64,000 nt of DNA from an uncultured Eubacterium sp. (GCA_947178105.1 CAMWXD010000002.1:113924-177923); one strand, 5' to 3'; positions 1 through 8,573 are shown, counted from the stretch's first letter. Notes: a model not told the origin generated them from the letters alone. Program-made: numbers and translations.

Positions 1-1244
1 AGGAAATTATAAAAAATATTATGTCTACCGCTACCGCAGTACTGGAAGGCAAGCTGCGTGAGATTATCGCGACGATGACGGTCGAAGACCTGTATCAGAA
101 GCGAGAAGCTTTTTCCAGCCAGGTACAGGAGGTCGTTGGGACAGAGCTTGGCAATATGGGGCTGGAGGTCAAAAATTTTACCATTACAGACATCTCAGAT
201 GAAAACGGATATATCGAAGCGCTTGGGGAAGGCATGATTGCACAGCGGAAAAAAGACGCTGAGATTCAAAAATCCGAGGCCAAGCGGGAACAGGATGAGC
301 GGACTTCTGAAAATATCAAGATCGGTGAACAGGCAAAGCTGGAAGCAGCGACTGCGATCAAGCAGGCAGAAAAGGAAAAGCAGGTCGCAGAGGCACGTTA
401 CCAAAAGGAAATCAGCACCGCAAACGCAGAAGCGGAGCTGGCGCATGATATCCAGCGCAAAAAGACGCAGAAAGAGGTCATCCAGGCGGAAATGGACGCG
501 GAGCTGATCCGCCAGCAGCGCCAAAAGGATATTGCGGAAGCCGAGATCCAGGTACAGATCACACAGGCACAAAAAAATACCGAGCTGGCAGAACAGCGGG
601 CGCTTGAAAAAGAAAAGCAGCTTTTGTCTGATGTGGTAAAACCGGCAGAAGCCGGCAGAAAGAGACAGGAACAGGAGTCGGAGGCAGATAAATACGCACA
701 GATCAAAAAGGCGGAGGCGGAAGCCGAGAAAAAGAAAATCGATGCGGTTGCCGAAGCAGAAGCGATAAGAGCAAAAGCGGTAGCCGAAGCACAGGCGATC
801 GAAGCAAAAGCAAAAGCCGAGGCAGAGGCAATCGCCAGAAAGGGAAGCGCACAGGCGGAAGCAAAGAAAGCGTCCCTGCTTGCCGAAGCAGAAGGCTTGG
901 AACGCAAGGCAGAAGCAATGCAGAAATTAAACAGCGCAGGCGTGATCCAGATGGTGATTGACAAACTGCCGGAGATGGCAAGCGCCGTGGCACAGCCATT
1001 GACTGCGATTGATAAAATATCCATTATTGACAGCGGCAGCGGAGAATCCGGTGTCTCCCAGATGGGCAGTTATGTACCGTCCCTGCTGGCAAAAACGATG
1101 GAAACCGTAAAGGAGACAACAGGATTTGATATGCTGGATGCAATGAAGTCCAATACGATCCAGGCACAGACCGAGCGGAATATTAAGGTAGAAGGGCTTG
1201 GCACTGAGAAAAGAACGGATCATGAAACACCGGATCCTGCATAA
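1..1244 (+). CDS. Flotillin-like SPFH protein, C-terminal part (5' end outside window)
   Basis: The reading frame is open from the first bases of the window (frame of position 3), so the start lies upstream and the ATG at 21 is internal. The visible part begins in the end of an SPFH/band-7 domain (AVLEGKLREIIATMTVEDLY, then EVVGTELGNMGLEVKNFTI). It continues as a roughly 200-residue alanine/glutamate/lysine-rich coiled coil (about residues 75-290) and a C-terminal segment with VIQMVIDKLPEMASAVAQPL. This is the architecture of bacterial flotillins (FloT/YuaG), which scaffold membrane microdomains at the inner face of the cytoplasmic membrane. The gene ends just before a hairpin that overlaps the start region of spoIIID. 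Confidence 0.9.
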   Translation, partial: EIIKNIMSTATAVLEGKLREIIATMTVEDLYQKREAFSSQVQEVVGTELGNMGLEVKNFTITDISDENGYIEALGEGMIAQRKKDAEIQKSEAKREQDERTSENIKIGEQAKLEAATAIKQAEKEKQVAEARYQKEISTANAEAELAHDIQRKKTQKEVIQAEMDAELIRQQRQKDIAEAEIQVQITQAQKNTELAEQRALEKEKQLLSDVVKPAEAGRKRQEQESEADKYAQIKKAEAEAEKKKIDAVAEAEAIRAKAVAEAQAIEAKAKAEAEAIARKGSAQAEAKKASLLAEAEGLERKAEAMQKLNSAGVIQMVIDKLPEMASAVAQPLTAIDKISIIDSGSGESGVSQMGSYVPSLLAKTMETVKETTGFDMLDAMKSNTIQAQTERNIKVEGLGTEKRTDHETPDPA

Positions 1245-1261
1245 AAAAGACATAGAAACAA

Positions 1262-1308
1262 GAACCCCTGCATACAATGTAACAACAAGGATTGCAGGGG
1301 TTTCTTTT
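1262..1308 (+). terminator. Hairpin after the flotillin gene, overlapping the spoIIID ribosome binding site
   Basis: CCCCTGCA (1265-1272) pairs with TGCAGGGG (1293-1300), extended by A-T pairs, and is followed by TTTCTTTT. This fits a rho-independent terminator for the flotillin gene. The right arm contains AGGGG, which lies six bases before the TTG start of spoIIID and is the only visible ribosome binding site for it. A transcript reading through from upstream would therefore hide that site. Confidence 0.6.
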
Positions 1309-1564
1309 GAAAAGTTATATTGAAGAACGAGCGGTCGAGATCGCGAATTATATTATACAGTACAATGCAACAGTGCGTCAGGCGGCGAAAAAATATGGAA
1401 TCAGCAAGTCTACTGTACATAAGGACTGCACGGAAAGACTAGAGCAGGTCAATCCGACCCTGGCGGCAGAGGTCAGGAAAGTATTGGATGTCAATAAATC
1501 CGAGCGCCATATCCGCGGCGGACTTGCTACGAAGGAAAAATATCTCCACCATCATTATGTATAA
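1307..1564 (+). CDS. spoIIID: Sporulation transcriptional regulator SpoIIID
   Basis: A small DNA-binding protein of 85 residues that acts as a mother-cell regulator during sporulation, switching genes of the sigma-E regulon on and off. It matches the SpoIIID pattern: an N-terminal YIEERAVEIANYI helix, a helix-turn-helix with VRQAAKKYGISKSTVHKD, ERLEQVNPTLAAEV, and a basic RHIRGGLATKEKY tail that binds DNA. The TTG at 1307 is chosen because it gives the normal SpoIIID N-terminus and follows AGGGG by six bases. An in-frame TTG at 1292 would start inside the hairpin. No clear sigma-A promoter is visible directly upstream; sigma-E control is expected for the family. Confidence 0.93.
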   Translation: MKSYIEERAVEIANYIIQYNATVRQAAKKYGISKSTVHKDCTERLEQVNPTLAAEVRKVLDVNKSERHIRGGLATKEKYLHHHYV

Positions 1565-1578
1565 AAATGGATTTATAG

Positions 1579-1607
1579 ATGACAGCTTTAGAAATTGGTG
1601 TTATAAT
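1579..1607 (+). promoter_or_regulatory. Sigma-A-type promoter of the membrane protein gene at 1663
   Basis: ATGACA (1579-1584), a 17-base spacer and a perfect TATAAT (1602-1607). It lies about 55 bases upstream of the ATG at 1663, which has its own GAGGAG site. Confidence 0.7.
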
Positions 1608-1662
1608 ATGTTCCAACAGACAGATTCATGAAAAACAGTACAGTTCCTAAGAGGAGCAGGAC

Positions 1663-2730
1663 ATGGATGAAAACCAAAAAGAAGAACAAAGCATTTCGAT
1701 CAATGATGTGGAATATCTGCCGGTGACCAGAGGCGTCAAGGAAAGTATGCGGGTGCAGAAGACAGAATACATCCGTCAGCAGATGCTAAGGCGCCAGGAA
1801 AACGAAGATGCGCTGATGGCACAACTGCTGGAAGAGCAGAGGGTCATAGACGGCTTACAGAAAAAAATCAATGAAAATCTGGAACAGACGGAGGAAGCAA
1901 GCAAATACAACAAAGAGTTTCAGGAAAGCATGAATGCACAGATTTATGCCCTGCATGGTATTTCCGAGGATAAGCTGGAGGGCATGAGGGAATATAAAAA
2001 CGCCTATTATCAGGGGTGCGCGTTTTCTTTATTTCTGCTGTCTGCTGCGCTGATTATTTTGTGCGGGGCGCTGCATGGGTTTGCGTCGGAAATCTGTGTA
2101 TTTATGCTTGCATACACCGGAATCGAAGGAGCGCTGCTCACACAGGAACACAAAAGGCCAAGGCCCGTTGCCTGGCTGTGCAGGCTGCTGTATCTTTTGA
2201 TGTTTCCAGCTATGATGGTGATGTTTGTCTGTTACGAACTGAAATATCCAGAATATGGAATGTTTATGCCATATGCAGTCGCTGCGGGAATCGGGGTGCT
2301 GATTTTTGCAACGCTTTCTTATTTTTTGTACAACCCATACCACAGCATGAAGAAAAAAGTACGGGAAGCAAAAGAACACATCGAAGATATTGAAAAGATC
2401 GCCAAAAAAGAGGTGCGAAAAAACCAGAACAAACGCAGGAAGGAAGAAAAGAAGCTGCACAGGCAGCTTGCAAAAGAGGACAGGCAGCAGCAGCGGCGCA
2501 TCCGTAAAAAGCTGCAAAACTATGCGCAAAGCCAAAGCAGTGCGCAAAGCCAAAACAGTGCGCAAAGCCATACACTGCACAGCTTTTTAGCAGCCTGCAA
2601 ACATAAATTTGCCCAAAGCGGCGAGCCGCAAAGCAGCCAGGAGCAGCCAGACATGCAGGAAGTACAGGAGCCGGAACATAAAAGCGGGCAGCCGCAGGGG
2701 CAGGCACAAGCCGAAATCAAGCTGGAATAG
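1663..2730 (+). CDS. Membrane protein with cytoplasmic coiled coils, function unknown
   Basis: I do not recognise a family. The 355-residue protein has a charged N-terminal coiled coil (about residues 25-100) and three or four hydrophobic segments between about residues 118 and 225 (for example FSLFLLSAALIILCGAL and LLYLLMFPAMMVMFVCY). A strongly basic/acidic coiled coil follows (about 228-290), then a low-complexity Ser/Gln/Pro-rich tail containing three six-residue repeats. A membrane anchor with two cytoplasmic arms is the simplest reading. It has its own promoter and ends tail to tail with the minus-strand gene at 2731, with no bases between the two stop codons. Confidence 0.75.
   Translation: MDENQKEEQSISINDVEYLPVTRGVKESMRVQKTEYIRQQMLRRQENEDALMAQLLEEQRVIDGLQKKINENLEQTEEASKYNKEFQESMNAQIYALHGISEDKLEGMREYKNAYYQGCAFSLFLLSAALIILCGALHGFASEICVFMLAYTGIEGALLTQEHKRPRPVAWLCRLLYLLMFPAMMVMFVCYELKYPEYGMFMPYAVAAGIGVLIFATLSYFLYNPYHSMKKKVREAKEHIEDIEKIAKKEVRKNQNKRRKEEKKLHRQLAKEDRQQQRRIRKKLQNYAQSQSSAQSQNSAQSHTLHSFLAACKHKFAQSGEPQSSQEQPDMQEVQEPEHKSGQPQGQAQAEIKLE
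2524..2577 (+). repeat. Three 18-bp tandem repeats inside the membrane protein gene
   Basis: Units start at 2524, 2542 and 2560 with the shared core GCGCAAAGCCA and encode AQSQSS, AQSQNS and AQSHTL. The unit is a multiple of three, so changes in copy number would keep the frame. Confidence 0.7.
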
Positions 2731-3309
2731 CTATTTTGAAGGCGGGTTGCACAAGCGGCACAAGAAAGAAAAGGTAATATCTGTCCCATCATTTGGCTGC
2801 ATCAGAGAAAAGATAAAGTCGGTAAGAAGAGCCAGGTCAAATAAACCGATCGTCAGAACCTGCACAGAGCATTGCAGCCGGTTCCATGTATGAAAGAGAA
2901 AAGGCCCAATCCATTTGAGCCATAAAACACCGAAAATACCGAAGCCAAGCGCGGAAAAAAGGCAGATATAACCGCCCAGATTCAGCGGATATCCACTGTA
3001 ATCCCAATATTTTCGATGGAAAATATGCCAGAGCAGCCAGCCGGCAGCAAGCTCTGTCAGGCAGCCTCCGCACATACTTAAAAAGAAAGAGCGGATACAC
3101 TCCGGTTTTTGGTAATAAAATAAAACAGACAGCAGCACAGCACCGATTCCATAAACAGGCAGATACGGGCCATACAAAAATCCCCGGTTGACAAAATGAT
3201 GTTCTTTCACAAGAAAGAGCAGCACTTCCCAAAGCCAACCGCCAATAGCAACGGCTAATCCGATAAAGTTATAGAAACAAATAGATGCAGTCAGTTGTTT
3301 TCTTTTCAT
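2731..3309 (-). CDS. Putative ABC-transporter-permease-like membrane protein (CmpB family)
   Basis: A multi-spanning membrane protein of 192 residues with about five hydrophobic segments. GFLYGPYLPVYGIGAV after the first segment and the later YWDYSGYPLNLGGYICLFSALGFGIFG block are typical of the clostridial CmpB family of putative permeases, whose substrate is unknown. No ATPase partner lies next to it. The ATG at 3309 is preferred to a TTG at 3336; neither has a clear ribosome binding site, so the start is uncertain. Confidence 0.75.
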   Translation of the reverse strand: MKRKQLTASICFYNFIGLAVAIGGWLWEVLLFLVKEHHFVNRGFLYGPYLPVYGIGAVLLSVLFYYQKPECIRSFFLSMCGGCLTELAAGWLLWHIFHRKYWDYSGYPLNLGGYICLFSALGFGIFGVLWLKWIGPFLFHTWNRLQCSVQVLTIGLFDLALLTDFIFSLMQPNDGTDITFSFLCRLCNPPSK

Positions 3310-3409
3310 AGTGGTTAGTTTATCAAAAAACACCAAAAATATGCGTCCGACATAGGATCTAATACTTATCTTATAAAATAAAGGAATTCACAAATAAGGA
3401 GGAATCATC

Positions 3410-4075
3410 ATGAAGCAAAGTGAAATACTAGAACATGTAGACCATACATTGCTGCTGCAAACAGCGACATGGGAGGAGATCAAACAGATCTGCGACGATG
3501 CGGTGAAGTATCAGACAGCGTCTATCTGCATTCCGCCAAGCTATGTAAAGCAGGCATCGGAATATGTACAGGGAAAAACGTCAGTCTGCACAGTCATTGG
3601 ATTTCCAAATGGATATATGACGACCAGCACAAAGGAATTTGAGACAAAGGACGCGATCGCAAACGGCGCGTCAGAAATTGATATGGTAATCAATATTGGC
3701 TGGCTGAAAGACAAAAAATATGACCTGATCGAAGAAGAAATCTGCACACTGAAAACAGCCTGCGGAGACAAAATATTGAAAGTCATTATAGAAACCTGTC
3801 TGTTATCGGACGAGGAAAAAGTGAAAATGTGTGAGATTGTAACGAGGTCTGGCGCAGATTATATCAAAACATCCACCGGATTTTCCACTGCCGGAGCAAC
3901 CTTTGCAGATATCGAGCTGTTTGCAAAGCACATCGGGCAAAATATCAAGATCAAAGCCGCAGGCGGAATTACTTCTATGGATGACGCAGAAAAGTTTCTC
4001 GCTTTAGGTGCAGACCGCCTTGGGACAAGCCGGATGATCAAGATTGTGAAAAATGAACAGGCGTCAGGGTATTAA
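3410..4075 (+). CDS. deoC: Deoxyribose-phosphate aldolase
   Basis: A cytoplasmic enzyme of deoxynucleoside salvage that splits 2-deoxyribose 5-phosphate into glyceraldehyde 3-phosphate and acetaldehyde. The 221-residue TIM-barrel protein has the full family pattern: DHTLL near the start, VIGFPNG (62-68), the aspartate of EIDMVINIG (Asp91), the Schiff-base lysine in YIKTSTGF (Lys153) and the second lysine in IKAAGGI (Lys182). The start follows AAGGAGG. It stands alone; no other deo genes are next to it. The TAA stop is followed in the same frame by 65 further sense codons made largely of tandem repeats. Confidence 0.97.
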   Translation: MKQSEILEHVDHTLLLQTATWEEIKQICDDAVKYQTASICIPPSYVKQASEYVQGKTSVCTVIGFPNGYMTTSTKEFETKDAIANGASEIDMVINIGWLKDKKYDLIEEEICTLKTACGDKILKVIIETCLLSDEEKVKMCEIVTRSGADYIKTSTGFSTAGATFADIELFAKHIGQNIKIKAAGGITSMDDAEKFLALGADRLGTSRMIKIVKNEQASGY

Positions 4076-4084
4076 AGCCAGAAT

Positions 4085-4210
4085 GCCTGTTGCAGCCAGA
4101 GAAGCAAAACAGCAGAAAAAGCAGGTGCCTGTTGCAGCCAGAGAAGCATAACAGCAGGAAAAGCTGGTACCTGTTGCAGCCAGAGAAGCAAAACAGCAGG
4201 AAAGTGGGAG
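4085..4210 (+). repeat. Three 42-bp tandem repeats between deoC and guaA
   Basis: Units begin at 4085, 4127 and 4169 and share CTGTTGCAGCCAGAGAAGC. Degenerate pieces (AGCAGGAAAGATTG) recur to about 4330. The 355-base gap between deoC and guaA holds little else that I can support: no clear promoter, terminator or riboswitch. The repeat is a multiple of three and contains no stop codon in the frame of deoC. Confidence 0.8.
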
Positions 4211-4430
4211 CTTGCTGTGGCTAGAAAGCAGGAAAGATTGACGTTTGGTGCAGATGGTAAGCAGGATAGATAAGCAGGAAAGAAAAGGCAGAAGCGATCA
4301 GTCCAGCAGAAAGCAGGAAAGATTGGCTTTTAGCGGTTAGAACAGAAACAAACAGCAGGGCCTTGTGCGGCTTGCGAAGAGAGAAACAAAGAGTTTTTGA
4401 GTGGAAAATATGGATAAAAGGGGAAAAACG

Positions 4431-5972
4431 ATGAGTCAGGAAAAAATCATTGTGTTGGATTTTGGTGGACAGTACAATCAGTTGATTGCGCGGCGAGTGC
4501 GTGAATGCAATGTATACTGCGAAGTGCATTCTTATCAGATTTCCATAGAAGAGATCAGGAAAATGAATCCTAAGGGAATTATTTTTACAGGCGGGCCAAA
4601 CAGTGCCTATTTAGAAGAGTCTCCGACATGCAGCAAAGAAATATTTGAACTTGGCATTCCGGTTCTGGGCATCTGCTATGGTTCCCAGGTTATGGCACAT
4701 GTCCTGGGAGGAAGTGTGAAGACAGCGCCTACAAGTGAATATGGAAAAACAGACGTGACAATAGATCCATCAAGCGTCCTGTTTGACGGTGTCCATACAA
4801 ATACGGTCTGTTGGATGAGCCATACCGATTATATTGAAAAAGCTCCCGATGGCTTTCAGATTACAGGCCATACCCCGGTTTGTCCAGTTGCAGCGATGGA
4901 ATGTCCGCAGCGAAAGCTGTATGCGACACAGTTTCATCCTGAGGTAATGCATACAGCAGAAGGCAAGAAAATGCTGTCTAATTTTGTATACAGCATCTGC
5001 GGCTGCACTGGTGATTGGAAAATGGATTCGTTTGTTGCAAAAACAATCCAAGAAATCCATCAAAAAGTCGGAGACGGTAAAGTGCTCTGTGCATTATCCG
5101 GCGGCGTGGACTCTTCGGTTGCTGCTGTCATCCTGGCAAAAGCCGTAGGAAAGCAGTTGACCTGCGTATTTGTAGATCATGGCCTGCTGCGTAAAAATGA
5201 AGGAGATGAGGTAGAAGCGGTATTTGGGCCGCAAGGACCATATGATCTGAACTTTATCCGCGTCAACGCGCAGGAGCGTTTTTACAAAAAGCTGGAAGGC
5301 ATCGAAGATCCAGAAACAAAACGCAAGCTCATCGGTGAAGAATTTATACGGGTATTTGAAGAAGAAGCAAAAAAGATCGGCGCCGTAGATTATCTTGTAC
5401 AAGGCACCATATATCCAGACGTAATTGAATCAGGGCTTGGTAAGTCAGCGACAATCAAGTCCCATCATAACGTAGGCGGACTGCCGGATTACGTAGATTT
5501 TAAAGAAATCATTGAGCCGCTGCGCCTGCTCTTTAAAGACGAAGTAAGACAGGCAGGTCGTGAGCTTGGCATTCCAGAACACCTCGTCAGCCGCCAGCCA
5601 TTTCCAGGCCCAGGGCTTGGCATTCGGATTATTGGCGAAGTAACTGCTGAAAAAGTAAAGATCGTGCAGGATGCGGATGCAATATACCGTGAGGAGATTG
5701 CAAATGCGGGCCTGGAAAAGACGATAAACCAATATTTTGCAGCATTGACAAATATGCGGTCAGTCGGGGTGATGGGAGACGGACGAACCTACGACTATGC
5801 TGTGGCACTGCGCGCAGTGACAACGACGGATTTTATGACAGCAGAGTGTGCAGAGGTTCCGTTTGCGGTGTTGCAGAAGGTGATGAACCGTATTGTAAAT
5901 GAGGTGAAAGGGGTTAATCGGGTGGTGTATGATTTGACGAGTAAGCCGCCGGGGACGATTGAGTTTGAATAG
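4431..5972 (+). CDS. guaA: GMP synthase (glutamine-hydrolysing)
   Basis: It makes GMP from XMP, ATP and glutamine in purine synthesis. The N-terminal class I amidotransferase has its nucleophile in GICYGSQ (Cys82), with His169 and Glu171 in QFHPEV. The ATP-pyrophosphatase domain has the PP-loop SGGVDSS (223-229), and the C-terminal dimerisation domain ends in the conserved KPPGTIEFE. The length of 513 residues is normal. The ATG at 4431 has AGGGG seven bases upstream; a GTG at 4401 would add ten poorly conserved residues. The prophage lies directly downstream. Confidence 0.97.
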   Translation: MSQEKIIVLDFGGQYNQLIARRVRECNVYCEVHSYQISIEEIRKMNPKGIIFTGGPNSAYLEESPTCSKEIFELGIPVLGICYGSQVMAHVLGGSVKTAPTSEYGKTDVTIDPSSVLFDGVHTNTVCWMSHTDYIEKAPDGFQITGHTPVCPVAAMECPQRKLYATQFHPEVMHTAEGKKMLSNFVYSICGCTGDWKMDSFVAKTIQEIHQKVGDGKVLCALSGGVDSSVAAVILAKAVGKQLTCVFVDHGLLRKNEGDEVEAVFGPQGPYDLNFIRVNAQERFYKKLEGIEDPETKRKLIGEEFIRVFEEEAKKIGAVDYLVQGTIYPDVIESGLGKSATIKSHHNVGGLPDYVDFKEIIEPLRLLFKDEVRQAGRELGIPEHLVSRQPFPGPGLGIRIIGEVTAEKVKIVQDADAIYREEIANAGLEKTINQYFAALTNMRSVGVMGDGRTYDYAVALRAVTTTDFMTAECAEVPFAVLQKVMNRIVNEVKGVNRVVYDLTSKPPGTIEFE

Positions 5973-5983
5973 CGGACATTTGG

Positions 5984-6021
5984 ACTGGAAAGCCTGATTT
6001 TATAGGGTTTTCCAGTTCTTT
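5984..6021 (+). terminator. Terminator of guaA
   Basis: ACTGGAAA (5984-5991) pairs with TTTCCAGT (6009-6016), with flanking CC/GG pairs around one mismatch, followed by TCTTTTTC. It begins 11 bases after the guaA stop codon. Confidence 0.75.
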
Positions 6022-6093
6022 TTCTGTATCCGTGAGATTGATATGAGATGGAAAAATAAGCTCTTTCCACATATTCCGCAGAACCGGAAATTG

Positions 6094-6122
6094 TTGTAAA
6101 ATGTCAAAAGGTGTGCTACAAT
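6094..6122 (+). promoter_or_regulatory. Strong extended -10 promoter facing the integrase gene
   Basis: TTGTAA (6094-6099), a 17-base spacer ending in TGC, and TACAAT (6117-6122). Transcription would start near 6129 and run toward the 3' end of the integrase gene. It reads only a short leader and a four-codon frame before entering antisense integrase sequence. Confidence 0.65.
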
Positions 6123-6127
6123 GCATT

Positions 6128-6197
6128 CAGGTGCTGCCAGGATGGCAGGCGGTTAGCCCTCTCCGGAGGGGCGTTAAATAGCATGATGCCGGAATAA
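6128..6197 (+). pseudogene. Leader and first codons of a holin-like type I toxin transcript, cut short
   Basis: The leader has two small hairpins: CTGCCA-GGA-TGGCAG (about 6134-6148), and GCCCTC/GAGGGG(C) around TCCG (about 6156-6172). The run GGTTAGCCCTCTCCGGAGGG resembles, from memory, the leader of small holin-like type I toxins of Firmicutes. The expected toxin frame would begin at ATG 6183 or 6186, but reads only ATG ATG CCG GAA TAA. The integrase stop lies three bases further on. I infer that the toxin reading frame was lost at or near the phage junction. It could instead be a phage-borne leader. Confidence 0.4.
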
Positions 6198-6199
6198 TT

Positions 6200-7294
6200 T
6201 CAAGTATTTTCTTCATCCGGCCTGCGCAGTTTATTCAATGCCCCAGCCAGTTTCGTATCTTTTTCTGGATATAAATGTGAATAAGTGTCGAGTGTGGTTT
6301 TAGCAGATTCGTGTCCAAGCCTTTCTGAAATTTCTAGGATGTCAAAACCCATGTCGATCAGCATACTGGCGTGTGAATGCCTGAGGTCATGTACACGTAT
6401 GTTTGGCAGGCCGGTTTTTTCTGCAACCCGTTTGATCTCCTTTTCCAGTGCGGATTTTGTAAAATAAAAGATCCGGTCGTCTTTTCCGATTCCTCCAAGT
6501 TTAGAGATATATTCAAATATATCCTCATAAAGAAAATCGGGTATGGCGATACTCCGGTTGCTTTTCGCTGTTTTAGGGATTAGGATCAGCTCCTCGCCTT
6601 TTACTTTGGCATAGTTCTTGTTTATGGAAATGCGCTTGTCCGGCAGGATGTCAGCAGGCGTAAGCGCCAGAAGCTCTCCAGAACGCATTCCCGTGTAGAA
6701 CAGCATATCAAAAGCCAGTTTTGTTGCAGATTTCTGGATGTTTTTGGAGAATGCCTCATACTGCTCCCGCGTCCAGTATTTCATTTCACCAGCCCTGCTT
6801 TTTCCGATGCTTCCTGCTGCCCTGCAGGGGTTGGATGTTAGGCTATAATGCGTTACGGCATAGTTCAGTATTGCGGAAAGCTGGTTATTCACAGTCTTTA
6901 AATATGTCTGAGAATACGGCTTTCCGTTTTCATCCCGGAAAGATATCAGCTCGTTCTGCCATTTACGGACTTTTATGGTGTCAATGTCGCATACCTTGAG
7001 CCTGGAAAAGTAAGGGAGCAGCTTGCTGTCTATGATATTCCGCTTGTTGTCCATAGTGGTAGGCTTTAAGCGGTGCGACATATCCTCCATGTAATTTTCC
7101 ACAAGGGAAGAAAAGAAGATGTCGCTTGTGGCGTTTTGCTGGCCCAAGACAGAACGCTCGTATTCTTTTGCTTCACGCTGCGTCTTAAAGCCGCGCTTGC
7201 AAGTGTGCCGGTATTTTCCGGTCCAGTCGGTGTAGTTGAAGGCGGCATACCACATGGTTTTGCCGTTTTTGAGTGTATATTTGTATACAGGCAT
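6200..7294 (-). CDS. int: Phage tyrosine integrase
   Basis: A site-specific recombinase that inserts and excises the phage. The 364-residue protein has an N-terminal AP2-like arm-binding domain (about 1-55), a SAM-like core-binding domain (about 58-150) and a catalytic domain with all key residues: Arg204 in GMRSGELL, Lys244, His302 and Arg305 in HDLRHSH, His328 in LGHESAKTT, and the nucleophile Tyr338 in DTYSHLYP. It is the gene nearest the left chromosomal junction, 228 bases from guaA and convergent with it. A 32-bp copy of its 5' end sits upstream of dinD at 8201-8232. Confidence 0.96.
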   Translation of the reverse strand: MPVYKYTLKNGKTMWYAAFNYTDWTGKYRHTCKRGFKTQREAKEYERSVLGQQNATSDIFFSSLVENYMEDMSHRLKPTTMDNKRNIIDSKLLPYFSRLKVCDIDTIKVRKWQNELISFRDENGKPYSQTYLKTVNNQLSAILNYAVTHYSLTSNPCRAAGSIGKSRAGEMKYWTREQYEAFSKNIQKSATKLAFDMLFYTGMRSGELLALTPADILPDKRISINKNYAKVKGEELILIPKTAKSNRSIAIPDFLYEDIFEYISKLGGIGKDDRIFYFTKSALEKEIKRVAEKTGLPNIRVHDLRHSHASMLIDMGFDILEISERLGHESAKTTLDTYSHLYPEKDTKLAGALNKLRRPDEENT

Positions 7295-7306
7295 TTAAGC
7301 ATCTTC

Positions 7307-8188
7307 CTATTCTAGAAACATATTATCCTGTCGGCGTTTTTTATCTTCCTTTTCAAGCTGCGTGACGCTTTTTTCCGGCGTAGGCAACTGCTCCGGCATG
7401 GTCCCGCCCAGGTCGGAAATGGTCTGGCGCACTTTTTTTCCGACGCTGTAATGTGTCTGGTTTGCAGCGTCTTTTCCTATAATGTTTTCCCTGCGTAACT
7501 TTGCATCCGTCTGAGTGGCGCGGAACAGGTTTGCGGCCAGTTCTTCTGAACCCATATATTCTAAAATATCTTGGCTTTTCTTTAAGCCTTTGCGCTTTTT
7601 TATATCTGAGGCTTTCAGCCCGCCATACAGCCCCATGTATCCGTAGTTCTGGAAAGCGGCATATTCAAGTGGTGTTTCTACGCCGGCATTGTGTGCGGCT
7701 TCTGCCAGGGATTTGTTATGTCTTTTCAATTCATTTCGGATGGCGATTCGCTTCTGGCTTTCAGACAGTTCATCGAAATCCTCTATAAGTTCCTGTTGCC
7801 TGGTTTTTATAGCAAAATAGGACTGCCCCAAGGCAATTACTTTTTTGCGGGGGTCCCCATTCTGCACAATGAGGTAGCAGGCGTAACGGGAAAGCTCATA
7901 ATCATCAATTTCACGTTCCGCACCAGAACCGACGTTGACCATTTTTCCCACTTGGGAAAAATGGTCAGAGACACTGTTTTTACTGTTCATGCAGGCATTC
8001 TTGGCTTTTTCAATAACATTTAAAAATTTATCCCAGCGCTTATATTCGAGTACAGTTTGAAGTTGCCTTGCATACCAGAATTCTTGTCCGTATTCATTTA
8101 TATGCTTGATTGAGTCGAAAAGTGACTGTGTGTCTTCTACAGCAGAAACAAGCGCCTCTTCTGACTCAAAGTTAAAATAAAATACCAT
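7307..8188 (-). CDS. dinD: DNA-damage-inducible protein D (DinD family)
   Basis: A 293-residue DinD homologue. Family marks include the N-terminal FWYARQLQTVLEYKRWDKF, IDDYELSRYACYLIVQNGDPRK, and the KTRQQELIEDF/ELKRHNKSLAEAAHNAGV and GLYGGL regions. In E. coli DinD acts on RecA filaments; in phages a role in the SOS response or induction is plausible but inferred. The ATG is nine bases after GGAGG. It ends 12 bases before the integrase start, so the two are probably co-transcribed. The gene lies between two copies of the integrase 5' end, which suggests a later insertion. Confidence 0.88.
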   Translation of the reverse strand: MVFYFNFESEEALVSAVEDTQSLFDSIKHINEYGQEFWYARQLQTVLEYKRWDKFLNVIEKAKNACMNSKNSVSDHFSQVGKMVNVGSGAEREIDDYELSRYACYLIVQNGDPRKKVIALGQSYFAIKTRQQELIEDFDELSESQKRIAIRNELKRHNKSLAEAAHNAGVETPLEYAAFQNYGYMGLYGGLKASDIKKRKGLKKSQDILEYMGSEELAANLFRATQTDAKLRRENIIGKDAANQTHYSVGKKVRQTISDLGGTMPEQLPTPEKSVTQLEKEDKKRRQDNMFLE

Positions 8189-8200
8189 CTAGCGATACCT

Positions 8201-8232
8201 CCGTTTTTGAGTGTGTATTTATAAGCGGGCAT
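8201..8232 (-). pseudogene. Remnant copy of the integrase 5' end upstream of dinD
   Basis: This 32-bp stretch matches the start of the integrase gene (7263-7294) at 27 of 32 bases and reads MPAYKYTLKNG, compared with MPVYKYTLKNG in the intact gene. The frame continues for about 20 unrelated residues and stops inside dinD. It overlaps the dinD ribosome binding site, so it may now work as a short leader frame. Confidence 0.75.
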
Positions 8233-8261
8233 AGCTTATCCTTTTTCGCTTGCAGCCTGGT

Positions 8262-8573
8262 TTACAGGCCAAGGAGCTGCATCAGGAGCACAGCGCCTAT
8301 TTTCATGCCTGTTTCAAAATGTGCACGGTTTGCGTCACAAATACTGTCTACCAGCCCGCCGGCGTAGCTCTCGACCATGGGTATCACATCAAGGTTATTT
8401 TGTGGTAAAAACTGGCGTGTGATGCGTTTTGTGTATTCTTCGATCTCTCTTTCTGTATTTTTTTCAGTTTCCATTAAAAAAGACGGTGTATGCTCATGCA
8501 TTTTATCCAGGATTGTTTCAACGATGGCATCCAGGCTGAGGCTATCGTATAATTCATTGTTTTTCATTGGCAT
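8262..8573 (-). CDS. Small phage protein of unknown function
   Basis: A 103-residue, mostly helical and acidic protein (SLSLDAIVETILDKMHEHTPSFLMETEKNTEREIEEYTKRI) ending in a hydrophobic segment, MKIGAVLLMQLLGL. No family is recognised. The ATG follows AAAGGAGGAAAGCCCT, a good site. It lies between the two scar sequences at 8201 and 8603. Confidence 0.7.
   Translation of the reverse strand: MPMKNNELYDSLSLDAIVETILDKMHEHTPSFLMETEKNTEREIEEYTKRITRQFLPQNNLDVIPMVESYAGGLVDSICDANRAHFETGMKIGAVLLMQLLGL

Noticed and set aside
398..1024. Long open frame on the minus strand inside the flotillin gene
   Set aside because: It is the antisense of an Ala/Glu/Lys-rich coiled coil; it gives a low-complexity Ser/Ala/Phe protein and has no start site.
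4085..4210. 42-bp repeats as a CRISPR array
   Set aside because: The units are directly adjacent without unique spacers, so this is a simple tandem repeat.
4401..4430. GTG at 4401 as the guaA start
   Set aside because: It lacks a good ribosome binding site, and the family N-terminus begins at ATG 4431, behind AGGGG.
4211..4430. Purine riboswitch before guaA
   Set aside because: No conserved junction or paired stems of a purine aptamer are visible; the region is degenerate repeat.
5940..5972. guaA 3' end as the exact attachment core
   Set aside because: This end is a known target for integrating elements, but the matching right copy is outside the window, so the core cannot be shown.
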